Of a DNA stretch of 50,605 bases, positions 1 through 8,189 are shown piece after piece (the first letter of the stretch is position 1; the number at the start of each line of letters is the position of its first letter). The translations under genes were made by a program, and so were the position numbers. This stretch comes from Bacteroides sp. Its GTDB lineage: Bacteria > Bacteroidota > Bacteroidia > Bacteroidales > Muribaculaceae. The DNA lies in assembly GCA_023665145.1 (NCBI GenBank), contig JAMPEM010000013.1, forward strand, positions 1 to 50,605, given 5' to 3'. Below the pieces are notes generated by a model. The model made no database searches. It was not told the origin of the DNA and worked only from the letters and a program-made list of their open reading frames with translations.

Positions 1-97
1 AACAGGGGGTAGGAAACAGGGGGTAGGAAACAGGGGGTAGGAAACAGGGGGTAGGAAACAGGGGGTAGGAAACAGGGGGTAGGAAACAGGGGGTAGG
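1..97. repeat. Tandem 14-bp repeat (double heptad), about 7 copies
   Basis: Seven near-perfect copies of aacagggggtagga run from the window edge to about base 97, so the array may extend outside. The 14-bp unit is two 7-bp subunits, ggggtag and gaaacag. The same 7-bp periodicity occurs at 5251-5327, 28434-28461 and 50401-50526. There are no spacers, so this is not CRISPR. A strong hairpin follows at 112-154. Confidence 0.93.
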
Positions 98-111
98 GGA
101 TAACTCAGTCT

Positions 112-165
112 CGGAGAGACGGTATATCATCAGTTTTGATATATCGTTTCTCCGAAACTCTTTTT
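112..165 (+). terminator. Long hairpin with T-tract, probable terminator of an upstream gene
   Basis: An 18-bp stem (112-129 with 137-154, two G-T pairs, 7-nt loop) is followed by aaactcttttt. It would end a plus-strand gene lying left of the window. A partial aggttgtttaa motif follows at 168-178. No gene is visible in bases 1-366. Confidence 0.7.
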
Positions 166-208
166 AAAGGTTGTTTAAGAGGTCGCTCGCTTGCACATCT
201 GAAAAAAA

Positions 209-240
209 TTTGGATTTGAAGCTCTTTTTTTGTATATTTG
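209..240 (+). promoter_or_regulatory. Bacteroidetes-type promoter for the giant surface protein
   Basis: TTTG at 209-212, a 20-nt spacer and TATATTTG at 233-240 match the TTTG-N19-21-TANNTTTG consensus. The predicted transcript starts near 245 and has a 5' leader of about 120 nt before the ATG at 367. Confidence 0.75.
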
Positions 241-366
241 CACCGTGGAATATCTTTTCCCGCCTTTTTATAATACCATTTTGATAGCTATAGCCGAAAT
301 ATTTTACCATTTTTCAACCAATCAGACATATTATTAAAATTTTTAAACATTATAATTTCGGATTTA

Positions 367-3300
367 ATGAAACGTAACATCTTGACATTAGGGCTCGCTA
401 CCCTTATCGGATGTAGCGCTTTCTTCGCTACCGATGTTTATGCACGTCAGCAGCGAGTACTCTCTAACGGAGAACTTCCTTCCGTTAAGGGTATTGACAA
501 GAATAGTGCTACAGTTCAAGCAAGAGCGCTTCGTGGCAGTCGCCAGCTTAACAGCATCAAGTCTGTTCGCTCCGGCAATCTCGACTTGACAAGACTTCGC
601 CCCGCTCAGCAAAACTCCGCTACACGCTCTATCGCCGCTCCTCGCGGCCATTTCTGCGGTGGTGTGGGTTCCTACTCCACTATGGAGACTTTCTCACAGG
701 CCTTCTTCGGCGAACTCAACTCCGCTACAGGTCTCGTGACTCCTCTTTTCTACAGCTCCGGACTGATCAACTCTAACGATTATGACATTCAGGGCGGTTT
801 CATCCGTAAAGGTATCTATTACACTCCGGTTCTCATCTCTGACACCCAGACTGCATGGAACCGTTTCGACATCGAAACCGGCAGCCAGCTCCAACCTATG
901 ATCTTCGATGAGGGTATCTCAAATGCTTACGCCTATTCAATGGCTTACAATGAAGCCGAAGATAGAGTATACTGCCTCTCAATCGACCTCAACACCGGTA
1001 CTGACAATCAGCTCGTAGTCTTTGACTGTGCCGACAACTTCAAACTTTGGAGCGCTATAAACCTCAACACCAGCAACTTCGTTGGCGCTTTGGCATACAA
1101 CCCCGCCGACCAGCAGGTGTACGCTTTTGATGACAGCGGCAAAATCTACATCGTAGAAAGCGGCAAGGCCAATATGATCGAACAAGGCCAATTCATCAAC
1201 GATGTTTGCCCAATCGAAGGCGGTGCAGCCACACAGGTATGCTATTCACCTCTCGATGAAGCTTTTGCCATCGTCATCAGAGATGGTATCAAGAAAGTAA
1301 TCAGCCTCGGATTCTTCTCAATGGAAGATGCCGAAGACGGTTCTTACGAAGCTTGGGAGGTAGTAGACGGCCCTGTACTTTCCGGTCGTAACTTCAATAC
1401 CCCCTACTTCATTTCACTTAACTGTACCGACCCGTTCGCAGAAAACGACGCTCCGGAACTCCCCGCAGCTCCGGTGTGGAATTTCACCGACGCCGAACTG
1501 ACCGGTTCAATCTCCGTAACCATCCCCGCCAATTATTACAGCGGCGTGGCTATACCCGCTACTGAAAAGGTGGGTACAGTAGTGACTGTAGACGGCAACG
1601 AAGTGCTTAAGGGCGATTTCGCTCCCGGTTCTGTTCAAACTATCAATCAGACTCTTACCCAAGGTGAACATACAGTGGCTGTCACTTGCACCACCAATAA
1701 GGAGAAATCACCTACTCGCACCACTACCCAATACATCGGTAATGACAATCCCCTTGCACCGACCAATATATACCTCGAAGGTGACAAACTTACATGGAAA
1801 GCACCCGGCAACACAGGTGCCCACAAGGGATATGTAGACGTAGCTGACCTTACATACGATGTTTACTTTGGGAAAACCAAACAGAACACCGAGCCAATCA
1901 AGGGTACTGAATATACAATCACCCCTCCGGCCGACCTTCAGTATGTAAAAATCAACGTTGTGGCCAACGCACACGGTCTTTCATCCGCAGAAGCATCCAT
2001 CCATGAGGTGATTGGTGCCGCAATGAATCTCCCCGTAGCTCTTGAGCCTACAGTGCAGGAATCCGACCTCTTCCAGGTAATCAATCCTCGCAACGACGAC
2101 ACTCAATGGCAATTTATCCAAGACAACGGCAATGAGTTTATGTGCTGGGTAGGTTATTACAGCGCAGCCAACGACTGGCTCTTCCTCCCGATCATCAACT
2201 TCCCCACTGATGAACACCTTTACAATTTCGCCTTCACATACCGCAACGCTCAGTTTGAAGGATCTGAAAGCCTTGATATGTATTTGAGCAAGTCCGTGAC
2301 TACCGACACAAGCGATATGATCAATATCTTCTCACAGAAGAACATGGACTTCCCCAATAATAAGGAATACTCCCTCAACTTCGGTGTCCCTGAAGCAGGC
2401 AACTGGTATATCGCAATCCACTGCACATCTCCCGGTGGCGCCGGTGGTGGTGTGGCTCTCAGCAACTTCGCTGTCAACGGTCTCAACGGTGTATCATCAA
2501 TAGTGCCGGGCGACGCTCAGAACGTGGAATTCATTCCCGCTGCTGAAGGTGTTCTCTCCACAACAATCAATATCACTTCTCCCACAAAATCAATCACAGG
2601 GAAAGATCTCGATCCTAATCAAGATATCACCTACACCATTACTTGCGGCAAATACACCACTACGGCAACTTGCAAACCCGGTGCCGTAGCTACTGCCACT
2701 ATCGATGTAGAGAAAGATGGTTTCAACCTCTTCGACATCACTCCGAGCAATGTAAACGGTACAGGTCTTCAGCGTACTTATCGCCAATATATCGGCCTCG
2801 ACCGTCCTCTTTGCCCCACGGACATCAAGGGTGAACCCGGTGCGGACAACACTACTTACACCCTCACCTGGCAACCCTCTCCCGACAAAGGTGAGAACGG
2901 TGGATATGTAGATATTGCAAACCTTAAATACAATATCTACAACGTCAACGGTGTGGCATTCGCCAAGCTCGGTGAAACAAAAGGTCTCACCTATACCGTT
3001 TCCACTCCGGGCAATCAGGCAATCTACAATCTCGGTCCTGTGGCAGAAAACAAAATCGGTGAAAGCCGCAACTCACAGTTTATCTGCGACATCCTCGGTA
3101 AGCCTTACGAACTCCCGATGGTAGAGGAATTCGGTAACACCAACTTCAGCTATGAACCGTTCTACCTCAACCTTACTCCTCCTTACCAGAATTGCGCTAT
3201 TCAGCCTATCTACTCCGTAATCTCACCGACTTACGCTCACAATTGCAAGCAGGATTGCGACAACGGTGCAATCATCATCTATAACACCGCACGTTACAAC

Positions 3301-5103
3301 TGCCCCGGTGAACTCGTCCTTCCCAAATTCACTACAAAGGATGTCACTGACGCAACAATAAGCATAAACGTACTCGATTACGCACATACTCCGGATATGT
3401 CGATCTGGGCTCGCTGCGAAGGTCAGAATGAACTCCAAAAAGTGGGTGACCTCACTCTTGAGAAACCTGAACAAGGTAAATGGGTTGACGCTTCCGTAGT
3501 CCTTCCCCAGTCTTATCTCGACAAGGGTTGGGTACAATTCGTTATCCGTTTTGCCCTTACCACAGATCCGGATGAATACGCATTCATCGACGGTTACTCT
3601 GTTCGTCAGAATATCGACCTCGACTTCGGTGTGAAGAGCATCACCGGTCCTTCTGAGGTATTCGTAGGTGAAACTTACGGCCTCCAGATACGCCTTGTCA
3701 ACGGTGGTAACGACCTTATTCGTCAGGGTGCCGGAACTGTCATCATCCGTCTCAAAGACAAAGATGGCAACATCCTTACCCGTCGCGATGTCCGGAGTCC
3801 TCGTATGACATCAATGCAAGAAACCAACCTCCCCTACTCTCTCGAGGTGCTCGAATCATACGCTGATGTATCTCCTCTGACACTTGACGTGGAAACACAG
3901 CTTCAGGATGATGAAGTAGCTTGGAACAACAATCGCTCCATGCAAATCAATGTTCACGCGAATGAAGCTCCTGTGGTACATGACCTCAGCGGAAAATGGA
4001 ACGACAGCTACACCGAAATCGCTCTTGACTGGAGCACTCCTAACATGGACCACAGTAACTATGACGGTTTCGAGCTTTATGAAAGCGGTGAAAACGGACA
4101 GAAACTCGGTCAATTCCAGAACATCGACATGGATAAGGGAATTCCTTTCTGCTTCAACGGTCTCCGTTGGGAAGGTGATGCCCTTCCGCAGGCTTGGCAC
4201 ATCATCGATGTCAATGATATCTACCCCTTCAAAGATGACAAACGTCTGAGTCCTCACGGTGGAAGCAAATATCTCATGGCACGTACTCCCGAGTATGACC
4301 AAAACACTGATGAGAACAAAACACAGGCTGCCGACTGGCTGATCTCACCCGAGGTCATCCCCGGTTCTACCATCAGCTTCTGGTATGGCACTATCGATGA
4401 ACAATACACTGAATACATTGAGCTTTGGGTATCTTCAACAGACGATGTGCTCGGCACTGAAATCAACAAGCCCAATGAAGACACTTCAGTAGGCGCTACC
4501 TGCGGTTCTTTCAGATATGTCCGCACATTCAGCAAGAGCGGTGAGGAAGCATGGGAATATGTCCAACAAAAACTTCCTGATGATGCCAAATATTTCGCTC
4601 TCGTATATCGCTCATACGACGGATTCGGTGCAATGCTCGATGACATTACTTTCGACCAGGTAGGTAAAAACGAGCTCGAGCTTGACAAATACTCCATCTG
4701 GGGTCTGACCAACGATAATTGGGAAACATGGCATCTCGTGGCTGATAATATCACCACTGACAACTACATCGTAAAAGACGCTAACAAAGATGCCACCAAT
4801 ACTTACTACGTTATCACTTACATCAAGAACGGCAACTCTATAGTGAGCGGACCGAAATCCAATCCGGCTCGTATCTTCGGACAGAGTGTTGACGGTATTC
4901 AGGACGCATCCCGCTATGTAGCCGGTGGAAAAGGTGTCATCAACATCTCCGGACATGCAGGTGAGCTCGCCAAGGTTTATGCAGCAGACGGCAAACTCGT
5001 TAGAGAAATAAACGTCGAAGCAGCCTCAGCAAGTTATCCTTCACAACCCGGTGTATATGTTGTCCGCATCGGCAAGAGTGACTATAAAGTCATGGTAAAA
5101 TAA
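367..5103 (+). CDS. Giant secreted multidomain surface protein with a Por/T9SS-like C-terminal domain
   Basis: A 1578-residue protein with a signal peptide at residues 1-26 (MKRN, hydrophobic core, cleavage near VYARQ). Residues about 95-370 look like a beta-propeller, with recurring Tyr/Asp-rich strands. Two related modules at about 365-560 and 715-925 resemble fibronectin-III or adhesin repeats and share QYIGxDxPLxPT and GYVDxAxLxYxxY. A cleaved-adhesin/choice-of-anchor-J-like region (WLISPEV, jelly-roll pattern) lies at about 1255-1440. The last 70 residues (VYAADGKLVREI, PGVYVVRIG, YKVMVK) resemble the type A sorting domain of the type IX secretion system. It is probably surface-anchored and acts as an adhesin or binding protein; the ligand is unknown. 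It is monocistronic, with its own promoter and terminator. Confidence 0.85.
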   Translation: MKRNILTLGLATLIGCSAFFATDVYARQQRVLSNGELPSVKGIDKNSATVQARALRGSRQLNSIKSVRSGNLDLTRLRPAQQNSATRSIAAPRGHFCGGVGSYSTMETFSQAFFGELNSATGLVTPLFYSSGLINSNDYDIQGGFIRKGIYYTPVLISDTQTAWNRFDIETGSQLQPMIFDEGISNAYAYSMAYNEAEDRVYCLSIDLNTGTDNQLVVFDCADNFKLWSAINLNTSNFVGALAYNPADQQVYAFDDSGKIYIVESGKANMIEQGQFINDVCPIEGGAATQVCYSPLDEAFAIVIRDGIKKVISLGFFSMEDAEDGSYEAWEVVDGPVLSGRNFNTPYFISLNCTDPFAENDAPELPAAPVWNFTDAELTGSISVTIPANYYSGVAIPATEKVGTVVTVDGNEVLKGDFAPGSVQTINQTLTQGEHTVAVTCTTNKEKSPTRTTTQYIGNDNPLAPTNIYLEGDKLTWKAPGNTGAHKGYVDVADLTYDVYFGKTKQNTEPIKGTEYTITPPADLQYVKINVVANAHGLSSAEASIHEVIGAAMNLPVALEPTVQESDLFQVINPRNDDTQWQFIQDNGNEFMCWVGYYSAANDWLFLPIINFPTDEHLYNFAFTYRNAQFEGSESLDMYLSKSVTTDTSDMINIFSQKNMDFPNNKEYSLNFGVPEAGNWYIAIHCTSPGGAGGGVALSNFAVNGLNGVSSIVPGDAQNVEFIPAAEGVLSTTINITSPTKSITGKDLDPNQDITYTITCGKYTTTATCKPGAVATATIDVEKDGFNLFDITPSNVNGTGLQRTYRQYIGLDRPLCPTDIKGEPGADNTTYTLTWQPSPDKGENGGYVDIANLKYNIYNVNGVAFAKLGETKGLTYTVSTPGNQAIYNLGPVAENKIGESRNSQFICDILGKPYELPMVEEFGNTNFSYEPFYLNLTPPYQNCAIQPIYSVISPTYAHNCKQDCDNGAIIIYNTARYNCPGELVLPKFTTKDVTDATISINVLDYAHTPDMSIWARCEGQNELQKVGDLTLEKPEQGKWVDASVVLPQSYLDKGWVQFVIRFALTTDPDEYAFIDGYSVRQNIDLDFGVKSITGPSEVFVGETYGLQIRLVNGGNDLIRQGAGTVIIRLKDKDGNILTRRDVRSPRMTSMQETNLPYSLEVLESYADVSPLTLDVETQLQDDEVAWNNNRSMQINVHANEAPVVHDLSGKWNDSYTEIALDWSTPNMDHSNYDGFELYESGENGQKLGQFQNIDMDKGIPFCFNGLRWEGDALPQAWHIIDVNDIYPFKDDKRLSPHGGSKYLMARTPEYDQNTDENKTQAADWLISPEVIPGSTISFWYGTIDEQYTEYIELWVSSTDDVLGTEINKPNEDTSVGATCGSFRYVRTFSKSGEEAWEYVQQKLPDDAKYFALVYRSYDGFGAMLDDITFDQVGKNELELDKYSIWGLTNDNWETWHLVADNITTDNYIVKDANKDATNTYYVITYIKNGNSIVSGPKSNPARIFGQSVDGIQDASRYVAGGKGVINISGHAGELAKVYAADGKLVREINVEAASASYPSQPGVYVVRIGKSDYKVMVK

Positions 5104-5167
5104 GACGTTTCAGTTTGTTTTCGCTGCCATATAGAGAAGCAGCCGGAGCAAACATCCGATTACAGCA

Positions 5168-5202
5168 ACGGCTCGGGAATCTTCCCGGGCCGTTCCGTTT
5201 TT
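5168..5202 (+). terminator. Rho-independent terminator of the surface-protein gene
   Basis: A 12-bp stem (5168-5179 with 5182-5193, one wobble pair, so the innermost pairs open to form the loop) is followed by a T-rich run, 65 bp after the stop codon at 5103. Confidence 0.82.
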
Positions 5203-5250
5203 ATGTACATTTTGCCATGAGTCTGCGCGGTGCTTCTTTGAAGTCCAATA

Positions 5251-5327
5251 TGATGGGTTCCGGGTTATAGTTGATGGGTGATGGGTGATGGGTGATAGTT
5301 GATGGGTGATAGTTGATGGGTGATGGA
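5251..5327. repeat. Heptad repeat array, 11 units in register
   Basis: Eleven consecutive 7-bp units, mostly tgatggg and tgatagt with two diverged units near the left end, run without a register break. This is the second of four heptad arrays in the window. Most of the gene-free stretch 5104-5658 is explained by this array, the two hairpins around it and the promoter at 5563. Confidence 0.92.
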
Positions 5328-5339
5328 ATATCTATTTTT

Positions 5340-5373
5340 AAAAGGAGGCCGGTCTCTCGATCGGCCTCCTTTT
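5340..5373. terminator. Perfect 12-bp inverted repeat beside the heptad array
   Basis: The arms aaaaggaggccg (5340-5351) and cggcctcctttt (5362-5373) are perfectly complementary around a 10-nt loop. The A/T ends would let it act as a terminator in either direction, but the surface-protein gene already has one at 5168. It may instead belong to the heptad repeat module. Confidence 0.55.
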
Positions 5374-5562
5374 GGTTCACACTCATTTTCTTTTTGTCTG
5401 TTTTGTTACTCATGTCCTGACGGAAAGATAATTGCGACTCTTTGTCCGTTAGGGAATAATGGTATTGTTATGTATTTCCTCTTCCTCTCCCGAGGATTGA
5501 ATGAGGACGGTATGTTTTTACAAGTGCAAAGTTAATATATGTGGGAAAAGATTCCAAGTAAT

Positions 5563-5593
5563 TTTGAATATTTGGGAAATTTTGCTAATTTTG
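5563..5593 (+). promoter_or_regulatory. Promoter of the Lrp/AsnC regulator
   Basis: TTTG at 5563-5566, a 19-nt spacer and TAATTTTG at 5586-5593 fit the Bacteroidetes consensus. The leader to the ATG at 5659 would be about 60 nt. Confidence 0.75.
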
Positions 5594-5658
5594 CACCGTA
5601 AACGGGGAATAAAGTTCTGTGATTGGATTTAATTAAAGAGTTAAAAGAATAATTTTCT

Positions 5659-6126
5659 ATGGCAAATTTAGATTCAACGGATATAAAAATCCTGCAAATC
5701 CTTCAACGAAATTCACAAATGACGATGAAGGAACTTGCCTCAGAGGTCAATTTGAGCACCACGCCTGTTTATGAGCGAGTAAAGCGATTGGAGAAATGTG
5801 GAGTTATAAAAGGTTATGTAGCGATTTTAAATCCGGACAAGTTGAATTTGGGATTTTCGGTGTATTGTAATGTCAAATTGGAGTCACATCGCACAGATGC
5901 AGCGATTGAGTTCATGGATATTATCAAGGAGATACCGGAAGTTACGGAGTGTTACAGTATGGCCGGAGCATTTGACTATTTATTAAAGATATATGCACCG
6001 AACATGGCATATTACAAGGAGTTTGTAATCGGCGTTTTGGGTCAGATAAAGGCTATTGGCTCGGTGACATCGACGTTTGTGATGTCAGAGGTAAAACGAA
6101 CCTCGGCGTTGCCTTTGAATCTGTAA
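5659..6126 (+). CDS. Lrp/AsnC family transcriptional regulator
   Basis: At 155 residues this has the usual length for the family. An N-terminal winged helix-turn-helix (about 1-60, LDSTDIKILQILQRNSQM then MKELASEVNLSTTPVYERVKRLE) is followed by an alpha-beta ligand-binding RAM/ActD domain (about 65-150, with AGAFDYLLKI). Such proteins bind DNA as dimers or octamers and usually sense amino acids or other small molecules. The gene has its own promoter and ends 14 bp from the stop of the oppositely oriented SDR gene of the steroid/bile-acid locus. Regulation of that locus is possible but rests on position only. Confidence 0.92.
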   Translation: MANLDSTDIKILQILQRNSQMTMKELASEVNLSTTPVYERVKRLEKCGVIKGYVAILNPDKLNLGFSVYCNVKLESHRTDAAIEFMDIIKEIPEVTECYSMAGAFDYLLKIYAPNMAYYKEFVIGVLGQIKAIGSVTSTFVMSEVKRTSALPLNL

Positions 6127-6140
6127 TGTTTTGAGTAAAT

Positions 6141-6947
6141 TTATCGGGTAATTCCTTTGTCGAGGAGTTGGGTTTTTATCAACATTCTGACCGGGCGTGG
6201 TGTGATTCCTATCAAGAATATTGCGAAACGGTTAAGCGGCCCGTTTATGTATTGAGCTTTACCGCGAAACAGATGTTTGAGGGCATTTTTTGTGAATTGC
6301 TCGGGTGTCTGTATCGCTTTTATTCTGACGGCCAATTTCATCAGTTTGTCAGATATTCCGAACAGATCAGTGGCAATTCCACCCGGGCAGGCCACCATAA
6401 TATTCACTCCTTGTGATTTCATTTCGTAGTTCAATGCTCTTGAAAGCACACGGATATAAGCTTTTGTGGCGGAGTAAAGTGCAATACCGGGCATCGGCAT
6501 CCAGCAAGACATTGAGGACATATTCAGAATCCATCCGGAGCCTTGGCCGGCAAACCGTTTGGCGAAAACATCGGTCAGAAAAGTAACCGAACGGACGTGC
6601 AGGTCAATGAATGTGTTGATTTTTTTGGTGGGGGTATTTGCCAGATAGCTGAATGAAAAGATACCGGCGTTGTTAATCAGTATTTCTGCTTTTATCTTGT
6701 TGGCATCAAGGAAAATTTCTATCCCATTGGGAGCATCAGGGTTGGTTAGGTCAATAAAAAGAGGCCATGTTTTGACGTTAAATTTCTCGGAGATGTCCCG
6801 AGCGGCTTCATTTAGTTGAGGCTGCTGATTTGAAATCATGACGATGTTGCAACCGTAGAATGCGAGTTGATTGCAGAATTGAAGTCCGATGCCGGAAGAT
6901 GCACCGGTGACGATTGCCGTTTTACCTTTAATATCTGATATTCTCAT
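6141..6947 (-). CDS. Short-chain dehydrogenase/reductase, candidate 3beta-hydroxysteroid dehydrogenase
   Basis: A 268-residue classical SDR. The NAD(P)-binding motif TGASSGIG is at 14-21, NNAG at 92-95, and the catalytic Ser144/Ser145, Tyr158 and Lys162 are in place (YSATK). The position usually held by the fourth catalytic residue, Asn, appears to be His117 (DLHVRSV); this comes from motif alignment by eye. Asn-Gln follows the second beta strand, which does not settle NAD versus NADP. It is the last gene of the set, 17 bp after the flavin reductase. In gut Bacteroidetes an SDR beside 5alpha- and 5beta-reductases reduces 3-oxo bile acids to 3beta (iso) forms, so that role is inferred. SDR substrate specificity cannot be read from sequence. 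Confidence 0.82.
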   Translation of the reverse strand: MRISDIKGKTAIVTGASSGIGLQFCNQLAFYGCNIVMISNQQPQLNEAARDISEKFNVKTWPLFIDLTNPDAPNGIEIFLDANKIKAEILINNAGIFSFSYLANTPTKKINTFIDLHVRSVTFLTDVFAKRFAGQGSGWILNMSSMSCWMPMPGIALYSATKAYIRVLSRALNYEMKSQGVNIMVACPGGIATDLFGISDKLMKLAVRIKAIQTPEQFTKNALKHLFRGKAQYINGPLNRFAIFLIGITPRPVRMLIKTQLLDKGITR

Positions 6948-6964
6948 TGGCGATATGAAAATTA

Positions 6965-8188
6965 TTACCCTTTTGCTTTAATTTTTTCTATTTCACGGAG
7001 TATAGGCTTGGGGAGATTGTCAAGGTGTTTATGACAAGCCATTTCTTTTGAATACATTCTGGCGATACAATAGTTCACGTGGTCGCATCCGCAACGTTCC
7101 TGCCCGTTTTTAATAGAATTGACAAAATCGGGTTGATTAAGTAGAGCCCTGCCCATTTGCACGAAGTCGAAGCCGGCATCGAGGGCTGTCTCGATGTTTT
7201 GACGTGAGACGGCACCTCCTACGTATATCAGTTTCCCGTTAAGGTTTTGGCGGAATATTTTGGCATCATCAAGAAAATACATCTCTTTGAAGGGGACAGT
7301 CGGAATCAAATATTTACCGAAGAATCTGACGCCGTATTTCATATAGAGCTGTTTCATATAGTAAGTCATCGAGTAGATTGGCATTTCTCCTCTCATGACG
7401 TACATGGGTGCTTTACTGACGAACCCGCCGGAGAGGACAAGTGCGTGTGCACCGAGACGTTCGAGCTCCTGAGCAACGGTTAGACAGTCCTCTATTTCGA
7501 GTCCCCCTTTGAAGCCGTCTCTCATATTGGTTTTAACGATTACAGCCATATCAGACTTGGCAGCTTTCATGATCTGTTCGAGGCACAGCTGCATGAAGAG
7601 CATACGATTTTCGAGTTTACCTCCGAATCTGTCTTTGCGGTGATTGGTGTAAGGGGAAAGGAACTGGGAGATTAGATAGCCGTGTCCGGCATGAACCTCT
7701 ACAGCGTCAAACCCGGCATCACGAGCTGTATTGACTGCATCACCGAATTGCTTTGCCAGAGATTTTAATTCGTCTTCGCGAAGACCTCTCACAAAAGTTG
7801 GAGAATAGAGATTGAATCCCGTGGATGCGCCAACGGGAGTAGTACCGGCTGTGGAACGATGCGTCATGTTGCCGCAGTGTCCTATCTGAATAGAAGCCTT
7901 AGCCCCTGCTTGGTGTATACCATCGGTAATTTCCCGCAGTTGGGGGATAATTTGCGGTCTAAGCCATAATTGCGTTTTAAAAGAGAGGGCGGATTGGCAA
8001 ATACCGGCATAGGCGAGAGTCGTCATTCCGACACCTCCGCGGGCTACGCTGACGTGGTAATCGCGGAGCATCTCGGTAGGGTTGTTATCTTTCCCCATAC
8101 CTTCGAAAGCTGCGGAACGGATAGTTCTGTTTCTGAGAGTAACCGGGCCGATAGATTCAGGAGTAAATATAATTGAGTCTTTATTCAT
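6965..8188 (-). CDS. Old Yellow Enzyme-family flavin reductase, candidate 3-oxo-delta4-steroid 5beta-reductase
   Basis: A 407-residue NADH:flavin oxidoreductase. The FMN barrel spans about 8-350, with IQIGHCG at 100-106, the substrate-anchoring HAGHGYL at 166-172, and SPYTNHRKDRFGG after it, as in BaiCD, BaiH and 2,4-dienoyl-CoA reductases. Cysteines 366, 368, 374 and 385 lie where those enzymes bind a 4Fe-4S cluster, but the spacing CxC-x5-C-x10-C is unusual. The C-terminal FAD/NAD domain of the 640-670-residue relatives is missing, so electrons must come from another source or directly from NAD(P)H. It starts 1 bp after the 5alpha-reductase stop, so the two are translationally linked. Assignment as a 5beta-reductase follows from the neighbours and from similar gene sets in gut Bacteroidetes. 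Confidence 0.85.
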   Translation of the reverse strand: MNKDSIIFTPESIGPVTLRNRTIRSAAFEGMGKDNNPTEMLRDYHVSVARGGVGMTTLAYAGICQSALSFKTQLWLRPQIIPQLREITDGIHQAGAKASIQIGHCGNMTHRSTAGTTPVGASTGFNLYSPTFVRGLREDELKSLAKQFGDAVNTARDAGFDAVEVHAGHGYLISQFLSPYTNHRKDRFGGKLENRMLFMQLCLEQIMKAAKSDMAVIVKTNMRDGFKGGLEIEDCLTVAQELERLGAHALVLSGGFVSKAPMYVMRGEMPIYSMTYYMKQLYMKYGVRFFGKYLIPTVPFKEMYFLDDAKIFRQNLNGKLIYVGGAVSRQNIETALDAGFDFVQMGRALLNQPDFVNSIKNGQERCGCDHVNYCIARMYSKEMACHKHLDNLPKPILREIEKIKAKG

Positions 8189-8189
8189 G

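Noticed and set aside
1-97. CRISPR-like array at the left edge
   Set aside because: The repeats are directly adjacent with no spacers and there are no cas genes.
3856-4763. Long minus-strand open frames inside the surface-protein gene
   Set aside because: They are shadows of a strongly coding plus-strand frame, with no start signals or recognisable domains.
5201-5413. Small minus-strand ORF over the heptad array
   Set aside because: Its sequence is just the translated repeat (HPSPINY-type), with no promoter or ribosome site.
6965-8188. Full BaiCD or BaiH, implying a 7alpha-dehydroxylation operon
   Set aside because: The C-terminal FAD/NAD domain is missing and no other bai gene (baiB, baiE, baiF, baiG) is present.
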